Shown: positions 1 to 8,476 of the stretch, piece by piece
Layout: each line of letters begins with the position of its first letter
Numbering within the stretch: the stretch's first letter is position 1
Translations under genes and position numbers: made by a program
Origin: Discostella pseudostelligera
Lineage: Eukaryota > Bacillariophyta > Thalassiosirophyceae > Thalassiosirales > Thalassiosiraceae
Direction: 5' to 3'
Assembly: GCA_036940085.1 (NCBI GenBank)
Contig: JALLBK010000434.1
Location: 1-14,817, forward strand
Length of the DNA: 14,817 bases
Notes under the pieces: model-generated
Database searches by the model: none
Seen by the model: the letters and a program-made list of their open reading frames with translations, nothing else
What the model was told of the DNA's origin: nothing

Positions 1-59
1 TCGACTCCTCGACTCCTTAACACAACTCTTCACTCATCTCAACACCGACGACTTTGACC

Positions 60-1418
60 ATGGCAGTGACGGTGGATAGATTGCGGGCTGGTGCAGCGGC
101 AATAATAGCCATTGTTCTTTCCATCACCGATTGCTGTCATTCGTATTCCCTAAGAGTAACAAACAAGTCTTTCATTGGATCGAGATCTCAACAGAGATTG
201 GCTGTTGCCGATGTGAATGATAATGATATTTCTTCACGAGGTGATAATGATCTTCCTCCACCAAGTGTACTCTGCATGGGTGAAATACTTTGGGATTCAT
301 TACCTTCTGGCATCTACATGGGCGGCGCACCCTCCAATGTGGCTGTTCACCTCGCTTCACTCTTCCGACAATCATCGTCTATCTCCTCGCCATCGCCATC
401 ATCTATTATAATCGATCATCACCCGACTGTTGCCATTGCAGCATGTTTGGGAAACGACCAATTGGGTAGGGAAGCATATCGACGACTATCTCTTAAGGGT
501 GTGCGAACAGACTGCATCCAATTTCACGAGGTATGGGAAACTGGATTGGCCACGGCCACATTAAATGAGAATGGAGATGCCACCTATGAATTTAATACTC
601 CAGCGGCATGGGATGGATTGCAATTGGAAGATAAATTGATGAAAATGATGCAACAAAATGATAACGAGGAGAGCAGTAGTTCATCATCATCATCAACCAC
701 AGTTGTTATCATGGGTACCATTGCCGCTAGATTGAATGGTGAGCATGGATCAACATCGTCGTCGACACTCGCGACAATTCGCAATATTGCTCGAGAAGGG
801 ACCGCATTAGTACTTGATGTGAATCTGCGCAGTCCATGGTACACTCCTGAATCTGTGTTACGTTTGGCGCGAGGAATGGATACATCCGCAGAAGCACCCT
901 TGTCATCGTCGAAGGGAGAATGTCCACCCAAGTTGGCATTGCTAAAATTGAACGAAGAAGAACTATGCATATTAGAAGAATGGTGTGGACTACCTACCAA
1001 TAACGGAAATGAGGGATTGGCAGGATCTGTGTTGAGACAACGGATGGAACAATTGGGATCATGCTTGAATGCACAACGAATATGCGTCACACGTGGTAAG
1101 GATGGAGCAGCTCTCTTGTGCACAAATAGTTCTAGCGATGACCACGATGATGACGACGTTGATTGCGAAAGCATCTTTAGTGAAAATTCTGGCTACAGCA
1201 GCCTCGCCACTGCCAATAACGATGGTGACAGTGTCGGAGCTGGCGACGCCTTCCTCGCTGCGCTTGTGAGTTCTCTGTTCTTTTACAATGAATCACCCGA
1301 AAGAGCATTGGATCGCGCCTGTGCCCTAGGGGGGTATGTGGCTGGTTGTCGAGGCGCTACTCCGGAGCATGGAGATGCTCCCGAAGAACTGAGACAAATC
1401 TTTTCATTCCATGTATAA
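60..1418 (+). CDS. PfkB-family sugar kinase, fructokinase-like, with N-terminal hydrophobic signal
   Basis: This intronless gene encodes 452 residues. The fold is PfkB/ribokinase. Residues 73-95 hold the first signature (MGEILWD, then GGAPSNVA at 88-95, which contacts the sugar). DVNLR is at 253-257, and KLNEEE, typical of fructokinase-like members, is around 297-301. The second signature, DGDSVGAGDAF, is at 388-398, with D396 as the expected catalytic base and G393-A394-G395 as the anion hole. The family phosphorylates sugars with ATP. The GEILWD/GGAPSNVA combination favours fructose, but substrate cannot be proven here. The protein is longer than the usual ~310-330 residues because of a ~70-residue leader and Ser- and Asp-rich inserts near residues 205 and 360. 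Residues 1-30 look like a signal peptide or anchor (basic, then GAAAIIAIVLSI). The start is the ATG at 60, in the good context gaccATGg. The gene is convergent with the AC19 gene. Confidence 0.9.
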   Translation: MAVTVDRLRAGAAAIIAIVLSITDCCHSYSLRVTNKSFIGSRSQQRLAVADVNDNDISSRGDNDLPPPSVLCMGEILWDSLPSGIYMGGAPSNVAVHLASLFRQSSSISSPSPSSIIIDHHPTVAIAACLGNDQLGREAYRRLSLKGVRTDCIQFHEVWETGLATATLNENGDATYEFNTPAAWDGLQLEDKLMKMMQQNDNEESSSSSSSSTTVVIMGTIAARLNGEHGSTSSSTLATIRNIAREGTALVLDVNLRSPWYTPESVLRLARGMDTSAEAPLSSSKGECPPKLALLKLNEEELCILEEWCGLPTNNGNEGLAGSVLRQRMEQLGSCLNAQRICVTRGKDGAALLCTNSSSDDHDDDDVDCESIFSENSGYSSLATANNDGDSVGAGDAFLAALVSSLFFYNESPERALDRACALGGYVAGCRGATPEHGDAPEELRQIFSFHV

Positions 1419-1548
1419 AATAGATATATTCGTGTAGTCTGCATCCTCCCGCTATTGTTGTGGTGCCACTATTTGGAATGTGTTGTGGTGCAACTATGTT
1501 TTGGAATGCACGACAACATAATTTTAAGGAATGTACAAACTACAGATT
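1419..1548. other. convergent 3' intergenic gap between sugar kinase and AC19 gene
   Basis: The gap is 130 bp between two stop codons facing each other. I see no canonical AATAAA on either strand close to the stops. Both 3' UTRs must lie here or overlap the neighbouring gene. TTGTGGTGC(C/A)AACTAT-like text is imperfectly duplicated near 1457-1500 (a 'gtggtgccactatttggaatg' / 'gtggtgcaactatgttttggaatg' pair), of unknown meaning. Confidence 0.6.
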
Positions 1549-2016
1549 TTATTCTTCCTCATCAAAATATTCCTCCTCCTCCATATCTTCTTCCATCTCC
1601 CGATCATCCTCCTCAGCCAACTTGTCCATCCTAATTCTATCTTCCACAACCTCCGGCGCCACTTCTTCCAATTTTTCCAAAACCAAATCGCACTGATCGG
1701 ATAATGTTTGACATGCCTCCTTCAATGCTTCAATCGCCGTTAGTGTCGATGGGGCGTCTGGATCCATACTACCACTGTCACCACCATCAGTATTATTTCG
1801 ACACTGTACCCGTACATGCACCACCGGCTCGGACGGATGGGGGACACAATATCCACAGAAATCGACCCGCGCATCATTGATTAATACGTGACGCAGAGCG
1901 TTGCCTAATGTGTGATCTTCATCACCCAAAACAAAGGTGCGGGAGGTGGGTGGGCCGGTACCACGAAGTTCGAAGGCACATGGCGCCCGCCGGATTTTGA
2001 CTTCGTTGACGGACAT
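1549..2016 (-). CDS. POLR1D: DNA-directed RNA polymerases I and III subunit AC19/RPAC2
   Basis: The gene encodes 155 residues in one exon. This is the small alpha-like (Rpb11/AC19) subunit, which pairs with AC40 in the assembly platform of nuclear RNA polymerases I and III. The conserved core is plain: FVLGDEDHTLGNALRH at residues 28-43, then a V-D-FCGY segment at 51-56 and HPSE at 60-63, followed by the V-H-V-R-V strand. The C-terminal amphipathic helix (about 92-125) matches the dimerisation helix of the family. HPSE and the FCGY segment point to AC19 rather than RPB11. Residues ~130-155 form a strongly acidic tail (runs of E/D), longer than in most relatives. The start is the ATG whose first base is 2016; the reading frame remains open upstream to a TTG at 2034. 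The gene is divergent from the large multidomain gene across 571 bp. Confidence 0.95.
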   Translation of the reverse strand: MSVNEVKIRRAPCAFELRGTGPPTSRTFVLGDEDHTLGNALRHVLINDARVDFCGYCVPHPSEPVVHVRVQCRNNTDGGDSGSMDPDAPSTLTAIEALKEACQTLSDQCDLVLEKLEEVAPEVVEDRIRMDKLAEEDDREMEEDMEEEEYFDEEE

Positions 2017-2105
2017 GATAATTATATTATTCAACGATCAGCTGTCTTTTACTATGATCAATTCTTGGGTGTTGTTGCGTTGTCTCTACCAGCCCTTCAC
2101 CTTCT

Positions 2106-2129
2106 GTAGTAGTAGTAGTAGTAGTAGTA
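2106..2129. repeat. (GTA)8 microsatellite
   Basis: Eight perfect GTA units are followed by a short TGATGATG stretch. The tract lies within the divergent promoter, about 90 bp upstream of the AC19 start codon, so it may be in that gene's 5' UTR or promoter. Confidence 0.95.
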
Positions 2130-2191
2130 TGATGATGTGCCCATCCACGCCATCGCGACAGATCGGTGGACCGACGGAGGTGGAATTGATG

Positions 2192-2308
2192 TCTCCCGCC
2201 AAATACCATCCACGTGTAAGCACTTCGGCGGCATCGTCTGTCCGCGTGGCGTCCGTCTTCTTTCTGGGGTCCGTCATCTCCCGCCAAAATTTATGCCACG
2301 TGTAAGCA
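2192..2308. promoter_or_regulatory. duplicated E2F-like plus G-box module
   Basis: Copy 1 is TCTCCCGCCAAAT at 2192-2204 followed by CCACGTGTAAGCA at 2210-2222. Copy 2 is TCTCCCGCCAAAAT at 2277-2290 followed by CCACGTGTAAGCA at 2296-2308. The start-to-start offset between the two parts is 18 bp in copy 1 and 19 bp in copy 2, and the copies lie 85-86 bp apart. TTTGGCGGGA matches the E2F/DP consensus TTTSSCGC-type core, and CACGTG is the bHLH/bZIP G-box/E-box. Sequence between the copies is not similar, so a simple tandem duplication is not the obvious source. Function is inferred. Confidence 0.6.
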
Positions 2309-2428
2309 AGATGTCGAGGCAGCCTCACGCCCGCCAAAAGAAGGGCCACCTTCAACAACACAACAACCAGGCTCTCGACGCCGACGCCGACGCTCGTAGA
2401 TAGTAGCCTGGACAATCAAGCCACCCCT

Positions 2429-2445
2429 CCGCCGCCGCCGCCGCC
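2429..2445. repeat. (CCG)n tract
   Basis: Five CCG units plus CC lie in the 5' region of the multidomain gene. No coding frame with support runs through it. Confidence 0.85.
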
Positions 2446-2587
2446 ACGATAAACACCAGTGTACGAGGGGACAAGAGGTTCATTGTTAGCAGTGTCAATA
2501 ATTGGCTGGATTTTTTTTGGTGTGCCGGTGCCGGCTCAATTTAAAAAATGCGAAACTGGCAAAGAAAGATCCATCGTCACCGTCGCC

Positions 2588-5500
2588 ATGGCATGTTGTT
2601 GCCTGGGAGGGTTCTGCGAGCTCGTTCTCCCCAACAAAGACGACAACAACTCTCTGATCAAAGGCAATGGTCCTGCAACGCATCTTTCCAATAATAAGAA
2701 ACGCGGAGCATCGCTCAGCAAGCGCGAGAAGCGATTGCAAAATAGTCTCGAACGTGATCGGATCATTGGCCTTTTAAAATGGGTGCTGACCACTGAGGAA
2801 TATTTGCAGTTGGAAGAGACGGGCGATTTAGTTCGATTGCGGGCTGTGAACAAGAATTCTTCACATGGAGCAGGAGTTGCTAGTACATCCAAAAGCAGTG
2901 ATACCAATAATGATATTCTCGATGGGTTTTGGATCGATGGCGAATCTGTCAACTTGGCAAAGAAGGAGCATCGTCCCAATTTAGCGCGGTTGGCATTTGC
3001 GGAATTTCAATCATTGTCTCCCAAATGCAAATCTTCAGATGACAGTGAACCTACAACTATTGTATTGCCTACCTGTGAGGGGAACGAGGGAGATGTTACA
3101 GTTTGTGAAGTTTGCTTCAATGTATATACGTTGTTGAAACAAGCCCGGAAATTACTTGCATCGTCACACCGAGAAGCAGAGGAGAATCAAGACGAAACCA
3201 CAACTCTAGATGTGGGACAAGAATCAGGCAACAATCCACCGGCGAATAAAGCCGCGAATAATAGCGCTTTGAATGGCAAGATAGGAGCAGCAACGAACAA
3301 ACTAGGCAAGCTGTCAACCAACACGTCGTCATCTGCATCAGATCGGGGTCCAACAACATCGCCCCAACAGAAGAGCGGTGATAACGATAGTCATCTGAAA
3401 TCGAAGAGAAAAGAGAAACAGAAGAAGAGGGATAGGGATAAAATGGAGAAGAATGCAAAGATCCACGTTCTTGTCGCTGAATCAGACGAGGTACGTTTTG
3501 ATCATCTCTACGGTTTCGTTTCGTCTACACACCTTTGCTGGCTGCATTAACCACCACCCTGGTTCTATTGTTTATTCAATAGGCCACTAACATTTTGGCC
3601 AAGCAAATCTTGGAAAAGGAAGGATACACAGTGGACTCTGTAACCAACAGCAATGATTGTCTCCAAGCGCTGAAGAATAAGTCTTATTCTATTCTATTGT
3701 TGAATGAAAGTTTGTCTGGAAAAGATGACGAGTTGATTGCGATACGGATTAGACAAGACGATACTACATCTAATCGACGAGTGAAAATGAGAATTTTGGT
3801 GGTTGTTCAAAACATCCTATCCGTCAATTACAATGCATACCAAGAGTGTGAGGTGGATGGATTTTTGCCCATGCCGTTGGAAGGTTCCAAGCTTGTGTCC
3901 TCCATCCGCAAAGCGGTGTCTAAGTATTCAGAGGCGGTACTTCGAGCTGAGAGGAAACGAATCGCCGAGGCCAAACAACTCAATTTGATTGGTGCATCTG
4001 AGGATGCTACAAACAAAGACAGTAATCAACCGAAGAGTCTCAAGCCTGCGGATATTCCCAAGAGCAATGATAGTGCCAAACATGTCAAATCGGCAACTAG
4101 CACTTCGATCAAAGGCATTTCATCAAAGCCCAAAAAGAAAGAACCTATTGCATCCGAATCAAGGTTTCAGTATGACGAAAAGACTTCGTTCCCGTATGCA
4201 ATTTTGGAAAACTGCTCGGACGAGTCAACAAACCAATCCTCATTAGACCGGCAGCCCCATCATTGGTGCAACCTGCTCGTGTGCCATGATGTATTCGATA
4301 CCTACGAACGTTTCAAGATATTCTTCCTTCCCATGGTGGCTAGATATCCTGGAATGAAAATTCTCCTGTGGAACTATCCTGGGCAGGCATTCACTTCATT
4401 TATTGATGATGCTAATCTTAACAACAAGTATCATGCGGACTGTCTCTCAAAGTTATTGGACCACGTGAAGAGCACTGAGAAGGAGAAACTCTTCATGGAC
4501 GAGCAATTTTTCATCTTGGCTCATGGCAGTGGTGCTGCAATTGCAACATACTTCGCCGCAAATCAGTGCATCACGAATCTGAGAGGAATGATTCTCGTCA
4601 ACGGACTTTCACACGTGGACTCCCATTTTGCATCCGTCTTCCATGATTGCTGGAACGTATTCTCTTGCTCTCCAGAAAGTCGTCCTGACCTCCCTGTTTA
4701 CTTCTATGCGAGGTTTCTGTTCTCGCCAAGTTACCTGAGCAAGACGACGTCTTCACTTGCTTTGAATGTGTATACTGCAGTTCACAATCCAATCACACTC
4801 AATGGGAGGAAGCGACTTTGCCAAGGGGTGCTCAATCATGTTGATACAAGACCAATGCTGAAGGATATCGGGATACCAATTATCGCAATTCACGGGGAAA
4901 ACGCCACACTTGTACGTGCAATTCACTCCACTGATTTCCTGACTGGCAGGCGAAGTTGTTCAACAATCCCCCAAGCTCTGAAAGGGGGAAATAGGACTGC
5001 CCTTGTTATGATGAAAGGAGGTCATGAACTATTTCAAGAAAAGAAGTATCACATTTCCTTGCTCGTGGAGCAAATTCTCACTGGGTTTCATGAACAAGTT
5101 CGAGTGCAACAGCAGCCGACTCTGGACTTTGAAGCTTTGCAGGGGAATTCCAACTCCTCACATGATTTTCTACTTCCCGAAACAAAAGTTGAGGATGTAT
5201 TTATTGATAGAGTCGTACAGGAAGGCAGAGATGATCAAGCCCTATTGGATAGGTACCAGAATGAGATAATGGTCGATCCTGAATCGAGTATACAGAATAA
5301 ATCTGGATTGCGAAAAACCGTACTGGAGAAGGAAAAGAGCATAAAAGCCTCAGAAGCGAAGAGCGATATCGACGACCATGCAAACCCGGAATTAAAGGAA
5401 GTAAAGGAGTACATGGCCTGGCGAATCAAGCGGCAGAAGAATCGATTGGCAGTAATGGAGCATTCTACAATTGTAATTCAGTGTGCATTGCGGTGTTATC

Positions 5501-8098
5501 TGGCGAAGGCTTCGAAAGTCCGGTTAAGGAAGCATAAAGCCGCGACTCGGATCCAATGCTACACGCGGGGAATATTTGGTCGTCTTATTTATCAACGAAC
5601 GAAGCATGAGTTGTGGGCAGCTATGTTCCTTCAACGGGCTACACGAGGACATCTGGGGCGATGCACTGCTTTCAATAACCGAATGCAGTTGAGAGCGCAA
5701 ATAATTTTGGCTAGAGTGATGCGTGGCGTCGTGGCTCGACGTAAATATCATACAACTTTGACAAGAAGGGAATATTCGGCGTCCAAAATACAATGCATCT
5801 GGAGAATGCATGCGGCAATTATCCTGAAGAATAGTCATCATGCGCGGAGAGTTGCAGCTACTACCATTCAAAAATGTTACAGAGGTCGTGTGGGACGAAG
5901 AGAGGCGGCTATGGAGAGAGAAAGATACATTTTCAGCCGCAATCAGCTCAGTGGTATAGAATCTGGGCGTCAAATACTTTCAGAGCATAAGCTTCTTGCT
6001 ACGAATTTGCAGTCGGACGTATTCCTCCTGAACCAAGAAAAGGAGAAGCTGGAAAAGAAGATTGAGTATCATTTGGCAGAGATCATTTACTTTGAACGCA
6101 ACGTTTCAGAGTTGGAAACCAAAATGCACCTCCTTTTCAATGGCGACCTTGTGTGCGCAAGTGAATCTGCGGTGAGAGAAGAAAAGAGAAGAATTAATGA
6201 AGAGATTACTGATGCGACAGCAAAGATATTAGACCGGAAAGAGTCGCTAGAAGTGCTAAAACAATCACTTGAGCATGTTTCGAGAGACAGGCAAGAAAAA
6301 TTAGAGCAGTCGAAAGAACTTGAGGCAAAGCTCGCTGTTTTGCTGGATGCTCAAGTGACGGCTCTCGAGGGTGTCCTTGACAAAAAAGGGCACAGAATTG
6401 AGCGTGTTGTGTCGACTAACAGTAAACTTCCATCCAGCTCTGATGAAACATCACAAATTGAGAGCAACATACACCCGCACTCGCCAGTTCCCCCAAAATC
6501 GATGAACCAGCCCAAACAATTTGAGAAGCTGGAAGCTTTTCACCCTGTCAAAAATCAGGTGCAGACAATTGAACACCAACTCTCATCCATGTCGTCGCCT
6601 TCTAAAAGCAATGTGCATCCCCTTTGGACACCTAAGAAGGACATGATGCCACCTTTGCAAACTGTCATGCCTTCTGTTGCTGACAAATGGGAGAGAGGGA
6701 AACATGAGCAGAGTATCGTTCCCTCCGTCTCAAAGCAACCCTTATCCAGCCATGGCAACGCACACATACATTCACCTTTGCCGGCAAGTTCAACTACGCT
6801 CCCTGGAAATAAAGATGCTAGCAATTACGACCACTCCGGACCCTCGGAGAAGGACAAGATGCAAGCTGCCCAACTTATCGACTCTACTGAAACGATGTTG
6901 AAATTCGGATTCATGAGCATGAGTTTGACATACTTTAGCACCTTGAACATGATGCGCGCCATGCAAAAAGTCGCCGTGAGCGATACGTTGAGTGCGTCTG
7001 CTGCTAATGGAGAGGAATTTTCCAACGCTGTTTCCAATAATTCTCTGATGCATACTCGTACCTTTGGCAAAAGTGCGACTGTGTTGATAGAGAGTTGGAG
7101 TATCAATGATGTCTCAAAATGGCTCGCTTCCATCAGTCTGTCGCAGTACCAATCTGCATTTAAAGAGGGTGCGGTGGATGGCGCGTTCTTGTGCGAATTA
7201 TCTGATGAAGATTTGCGGAACACATTAGGTGTGGAGCATAGACTCCATCGGAAGAAGATTTTGTTCAGCATTCGATGCTTGAAGAATTACTCTGAAGCTC
7301 CAACGATTCAATCACCAACCAGCGCTCATACGGCGTACGATGACAACAGTACGATTTATGCTACAAATGTAGGGCGGTATCCAAATAAGGAAATTAGCCC
7401 CGAATCTTTGGAGAAGTCGCCAGGCAAACCGATATCCGTGCGAGATATGCTGACTCCAACGACATTGGACAGTGCTCGATATCTAAATCCGGATAACAAC
7501 CTCGATATGAAGTCACCAAGTAAATCGAACTCAGTGCGAGATATGATCACTCCGACAAAATCTGACAAGGTACGATAACTCCATCTGCTTAATGCGTCAA
7601 TTATGTTCTGTTCTCTCATCTCTTTTCCTCCCATTGTGTTATTCAAAGTCTACCATTCCCAAATGCAACTATGATCAATTAAGTGCTTGGGTACGTCATC
7701 AAAAATACGACAATATTCGTGACGCAATGGAGCACATGCCAGATTTGCATTTCGATGGAAAGAAGCATGTACGAGTTCAATTCATCGAGAATATTGGAAC
7801 GGCATACACACCTCAGTATGATCATGAGCCCTTCCATTTGAACAACGCAGATGAACATGGCAATACATTGGTGCACATTGCCGCCCAGACGGGAAATATA
7901 AAAATCTGCAAACTCCTACTGCGAAAGGGAGCGAATCCCAATCATCAGAATAAGCAAGGGCAAACCCCTGGCCATTTTGCAGTGGCTTACCAATTCTTCG
8001 AGTTTGCTTGTTGGCTGTTTGACGAGAAGGGCGGTGGTGCCGACGATCTCTTAACGAACATTTATGGTCTCGGCCCCTACGATGGCTTGCAACAATAA
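2588..8098 (+). CDS. Pseudo-receiver / alpha-beta-hydrolase-like / 6xIQ / coiled-coil / SAM / ankyrin scaffold protein
   Basis: Exons are 2588-3490, 3583-7569 and 7649-8098 (1779 residues; two phase-0 introns). An in-frame stop at 2450-2452 with no ATG until gccATGg at 2588 fixes the start. Residues 2-10 are Cys-rich (ACCCLGGFC), possible S-acylation sites. Basic and Ser/Asn-rich sequence with a CEVC element follows. A receiver fold spans ~292-415 but has E298/S299, N342, V376 and M398 at the acidic pair, phospho-Asp, Thr/Ser and Lys positions. An alpha/beta-hydrolase-like region spans ~528-810: its elbow reads AHGSGA with G616 at the nucleophile position, A742 at the acid position, and GGH ending at H782. 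Six IQ motifs lie at ~929-1077, coiled coil at ~1097-1237, Ser/Pro-rich sequence, a SAM domain at ~1472-1535, two 16-residue repeats and ankyrin repeats at ~1698-1775. This suggests a calmodulin-binding scaffold. Cellular location is unknown, and I recognise no named family. Confidence 0.85.
3491..3582 (+). other. intron 1 of the multidomain gene
   Basis: The intron is 92 nt: GTACGT at the donor, AATAG at the acceptor, phase 0 (after codon GAG for E301). Splicing joins VLVAESDE to ATNILAKQIL, restoring a continuous receiver alpha-1 helix, which is strong support for the splice. Retention reads 17 further residues and stops, truncating the protein just after beta-1 of the receiver. Confidence 0.92.
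5461..5910 (+). other. region encoding six tandem IQ (calmodulin-binding) motifs
   Basis: Residues ~928-1077 of the multidomain protein contain six IQ-like units: IQCALRCYLAK, IQCYTRGIFGR, LQRATRGHLGR, LARVMRGVVARRKY, IQCIWRMHAAI and IQKCYRGRVGRRE. Spacing is roughly 23-27 residues, like the lever arms of myosins. Units 2, 3, 4 and 6 keep the RG-x-x-x-R tail typical of calcium-independent calmodulin binding; units 1 and 5 are weaker. A predicted long coiled coil follows within ~20 residues. Confidence 0.88.
7414..7557 (+). repeat. two-copy in-frame repeat, 96-bp spacing (KSPxKxxSVRDMxTPT)
   Basis: The 16-residue motif occurs at 7414-7461 (KSPGKPISVRDMLTPT, residues 1579-1594) and 7510-7557 (KSPSKSNSVRDMITPT, residues 1611-1626). 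The spacing is exactly 32 codons. Each copy carries an SP and a TP proline-directed phosphorylation site. The intervening 16 residues are not similar between copies or to the sequence after copy 2. The second copy ends four codons before the exon 2/intron 2 junction. Confidence 0.9.
7570..7648 (+). other. intron 2 of the multidomain gene
   Basis: The intron is 79 nt, GTACGA to a pyrimidine-rich tract and CAAAG, phase 0 after codon AAG (K1630). Reading through gives only VR then a stop. The downstream exon opens with STIPKCNYDQL and leads into ankyrin repeats. Splicing is inferred from the matched phase and because exon 3 lacks a plausible start of its own (its frame opens inside the intron). 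Confidence 0.82.
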
Positions 8099-8176
8099 TG
8101 CATGAAGCTAAACATGATGCGTCGCGTCGATAGCTGATACCTGGTACAATAACACTCGATCTGGAAGAAACTTTGA
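8099..8176. other. convergent 3' gap between multidomain gene and small membrane-protein gene
   Basis: The gap is only 78 bp between opposing stop codons, so the two transcripts' 3' UTRs probably overlap. No AATAAA is seen in it. Confidence 0.6.
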
Positions 8177-8476
8177 TCACCAATCTTTAACATACTTATT
8201 CATGCTGTCATACTTCAGTCTTTTAATGTACACCTCAGTGGAATCATCCGCAAACGCCGATGCCGATGACGAGCAGGATTCCGACTTAATAAGATGCCAA
8301 TTTTCACTACTGCTTCTTGATTCACTCTCCTCATGATGTTGTTGTGCAGAGTCAATAACATTTCGTTGTGATTTCCGGCAGAAGAATTCATTGAGCAGTA
8401 GACTGACTAATCCAACAGAAATGATAATTCCACATATAATTCTATAACCGCCGAATGTTTCTATCCATCCCGCCAT
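8177..8476 (-). CDS. small single-pass membrane protein, unknown function
   Basis: This gene encodes 99 residues from the ATG whose first base is 8476, in the good context caagaATGG. The frame continues upstream only to a TTG at 8524. Residues ~10-28 form one hydrophobic span (YRIICGIIISVGLVSLLL) preceded by an uncharged MAGWIETFGG and followed by FCRKSQR, so the basic side after the span suggests an N-out/C-in arrangement. The rest is a Ser/Glu/Asp-rich tail (SESRSSSE, SESCSSSASAF) ending in a basic/aromatic segment IKRLKYDSMNKYVKDW. I do not recognise a family. It could be a small mitochondrial or ER membrane factor. It shares the 887-bp divergent region with the ASH-domain gene. Coding status rests on the start context, the membrane span and the regular gene layout, not on a homologue. 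Confidence 0.5.
   Translation of the reverse strand: MAGWIETFGGYRIICGIIISVGLVSLLLNEFFCRKSQRNVIDSAQQHHEESESRSSSENWHLIKSESCSSSASAFADDSTEVYIKRLKYDSMNKYVKDW

Larger units (their letters stand above)
2017..2587. promoter_or_regulatory. divergent 5' intergenic region (AC19 gene / multidomain gene) with E2F-like and G-box motifs
   Basis: This 571-bp region separates two divergent start codons and should hold both promoters. It carries three E2F/DP-like cores in the same orientation: tCCCGCCAAA at 2194-2203, the same at 2279-2288, and CCCGCCAAAA at 2330-2339. Each of the first two is followed 18-19 bp later by CCACGTGTAAGCA. A GTA microsatellite (2106-2129) and a CCG run (2429-2445) flank these. A T-run and GTGCCGGTGCCGGC lie just before the + strand start. 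No open frame here looks coding: the short frames overlap on both strands and lack family motifs. Confidence 0.6.

Noticed and set aside
584..1174. 196-codon minus-strand frame inside the sugar kinase
   Set aside because: It is antisense to conserved PfkB motifs, and its composition (Ser/His-rich) mirrors the sense codons.
2459..2587. N-terminal extension of the scaffold protein upstream of 2588
   Set aside because: The frame opens only with GTG after an in-frame stop at 2450 and has no ATG before 2588; the encoded hydrophobic stretch is not supported as translated.
3583..3990. Active two-component response regulator
   Set aside because: The fold resembles a receiver, but the phospho-acceptor and every other conserved active-site residue are replaced.
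5524..7271. Minus-strand frames of 87-149 codons in the IQ, coiled-coil and SAM regions
   Set aside because: They are shadows of the long coding exon, with no recognisable domain and no start or splice context.
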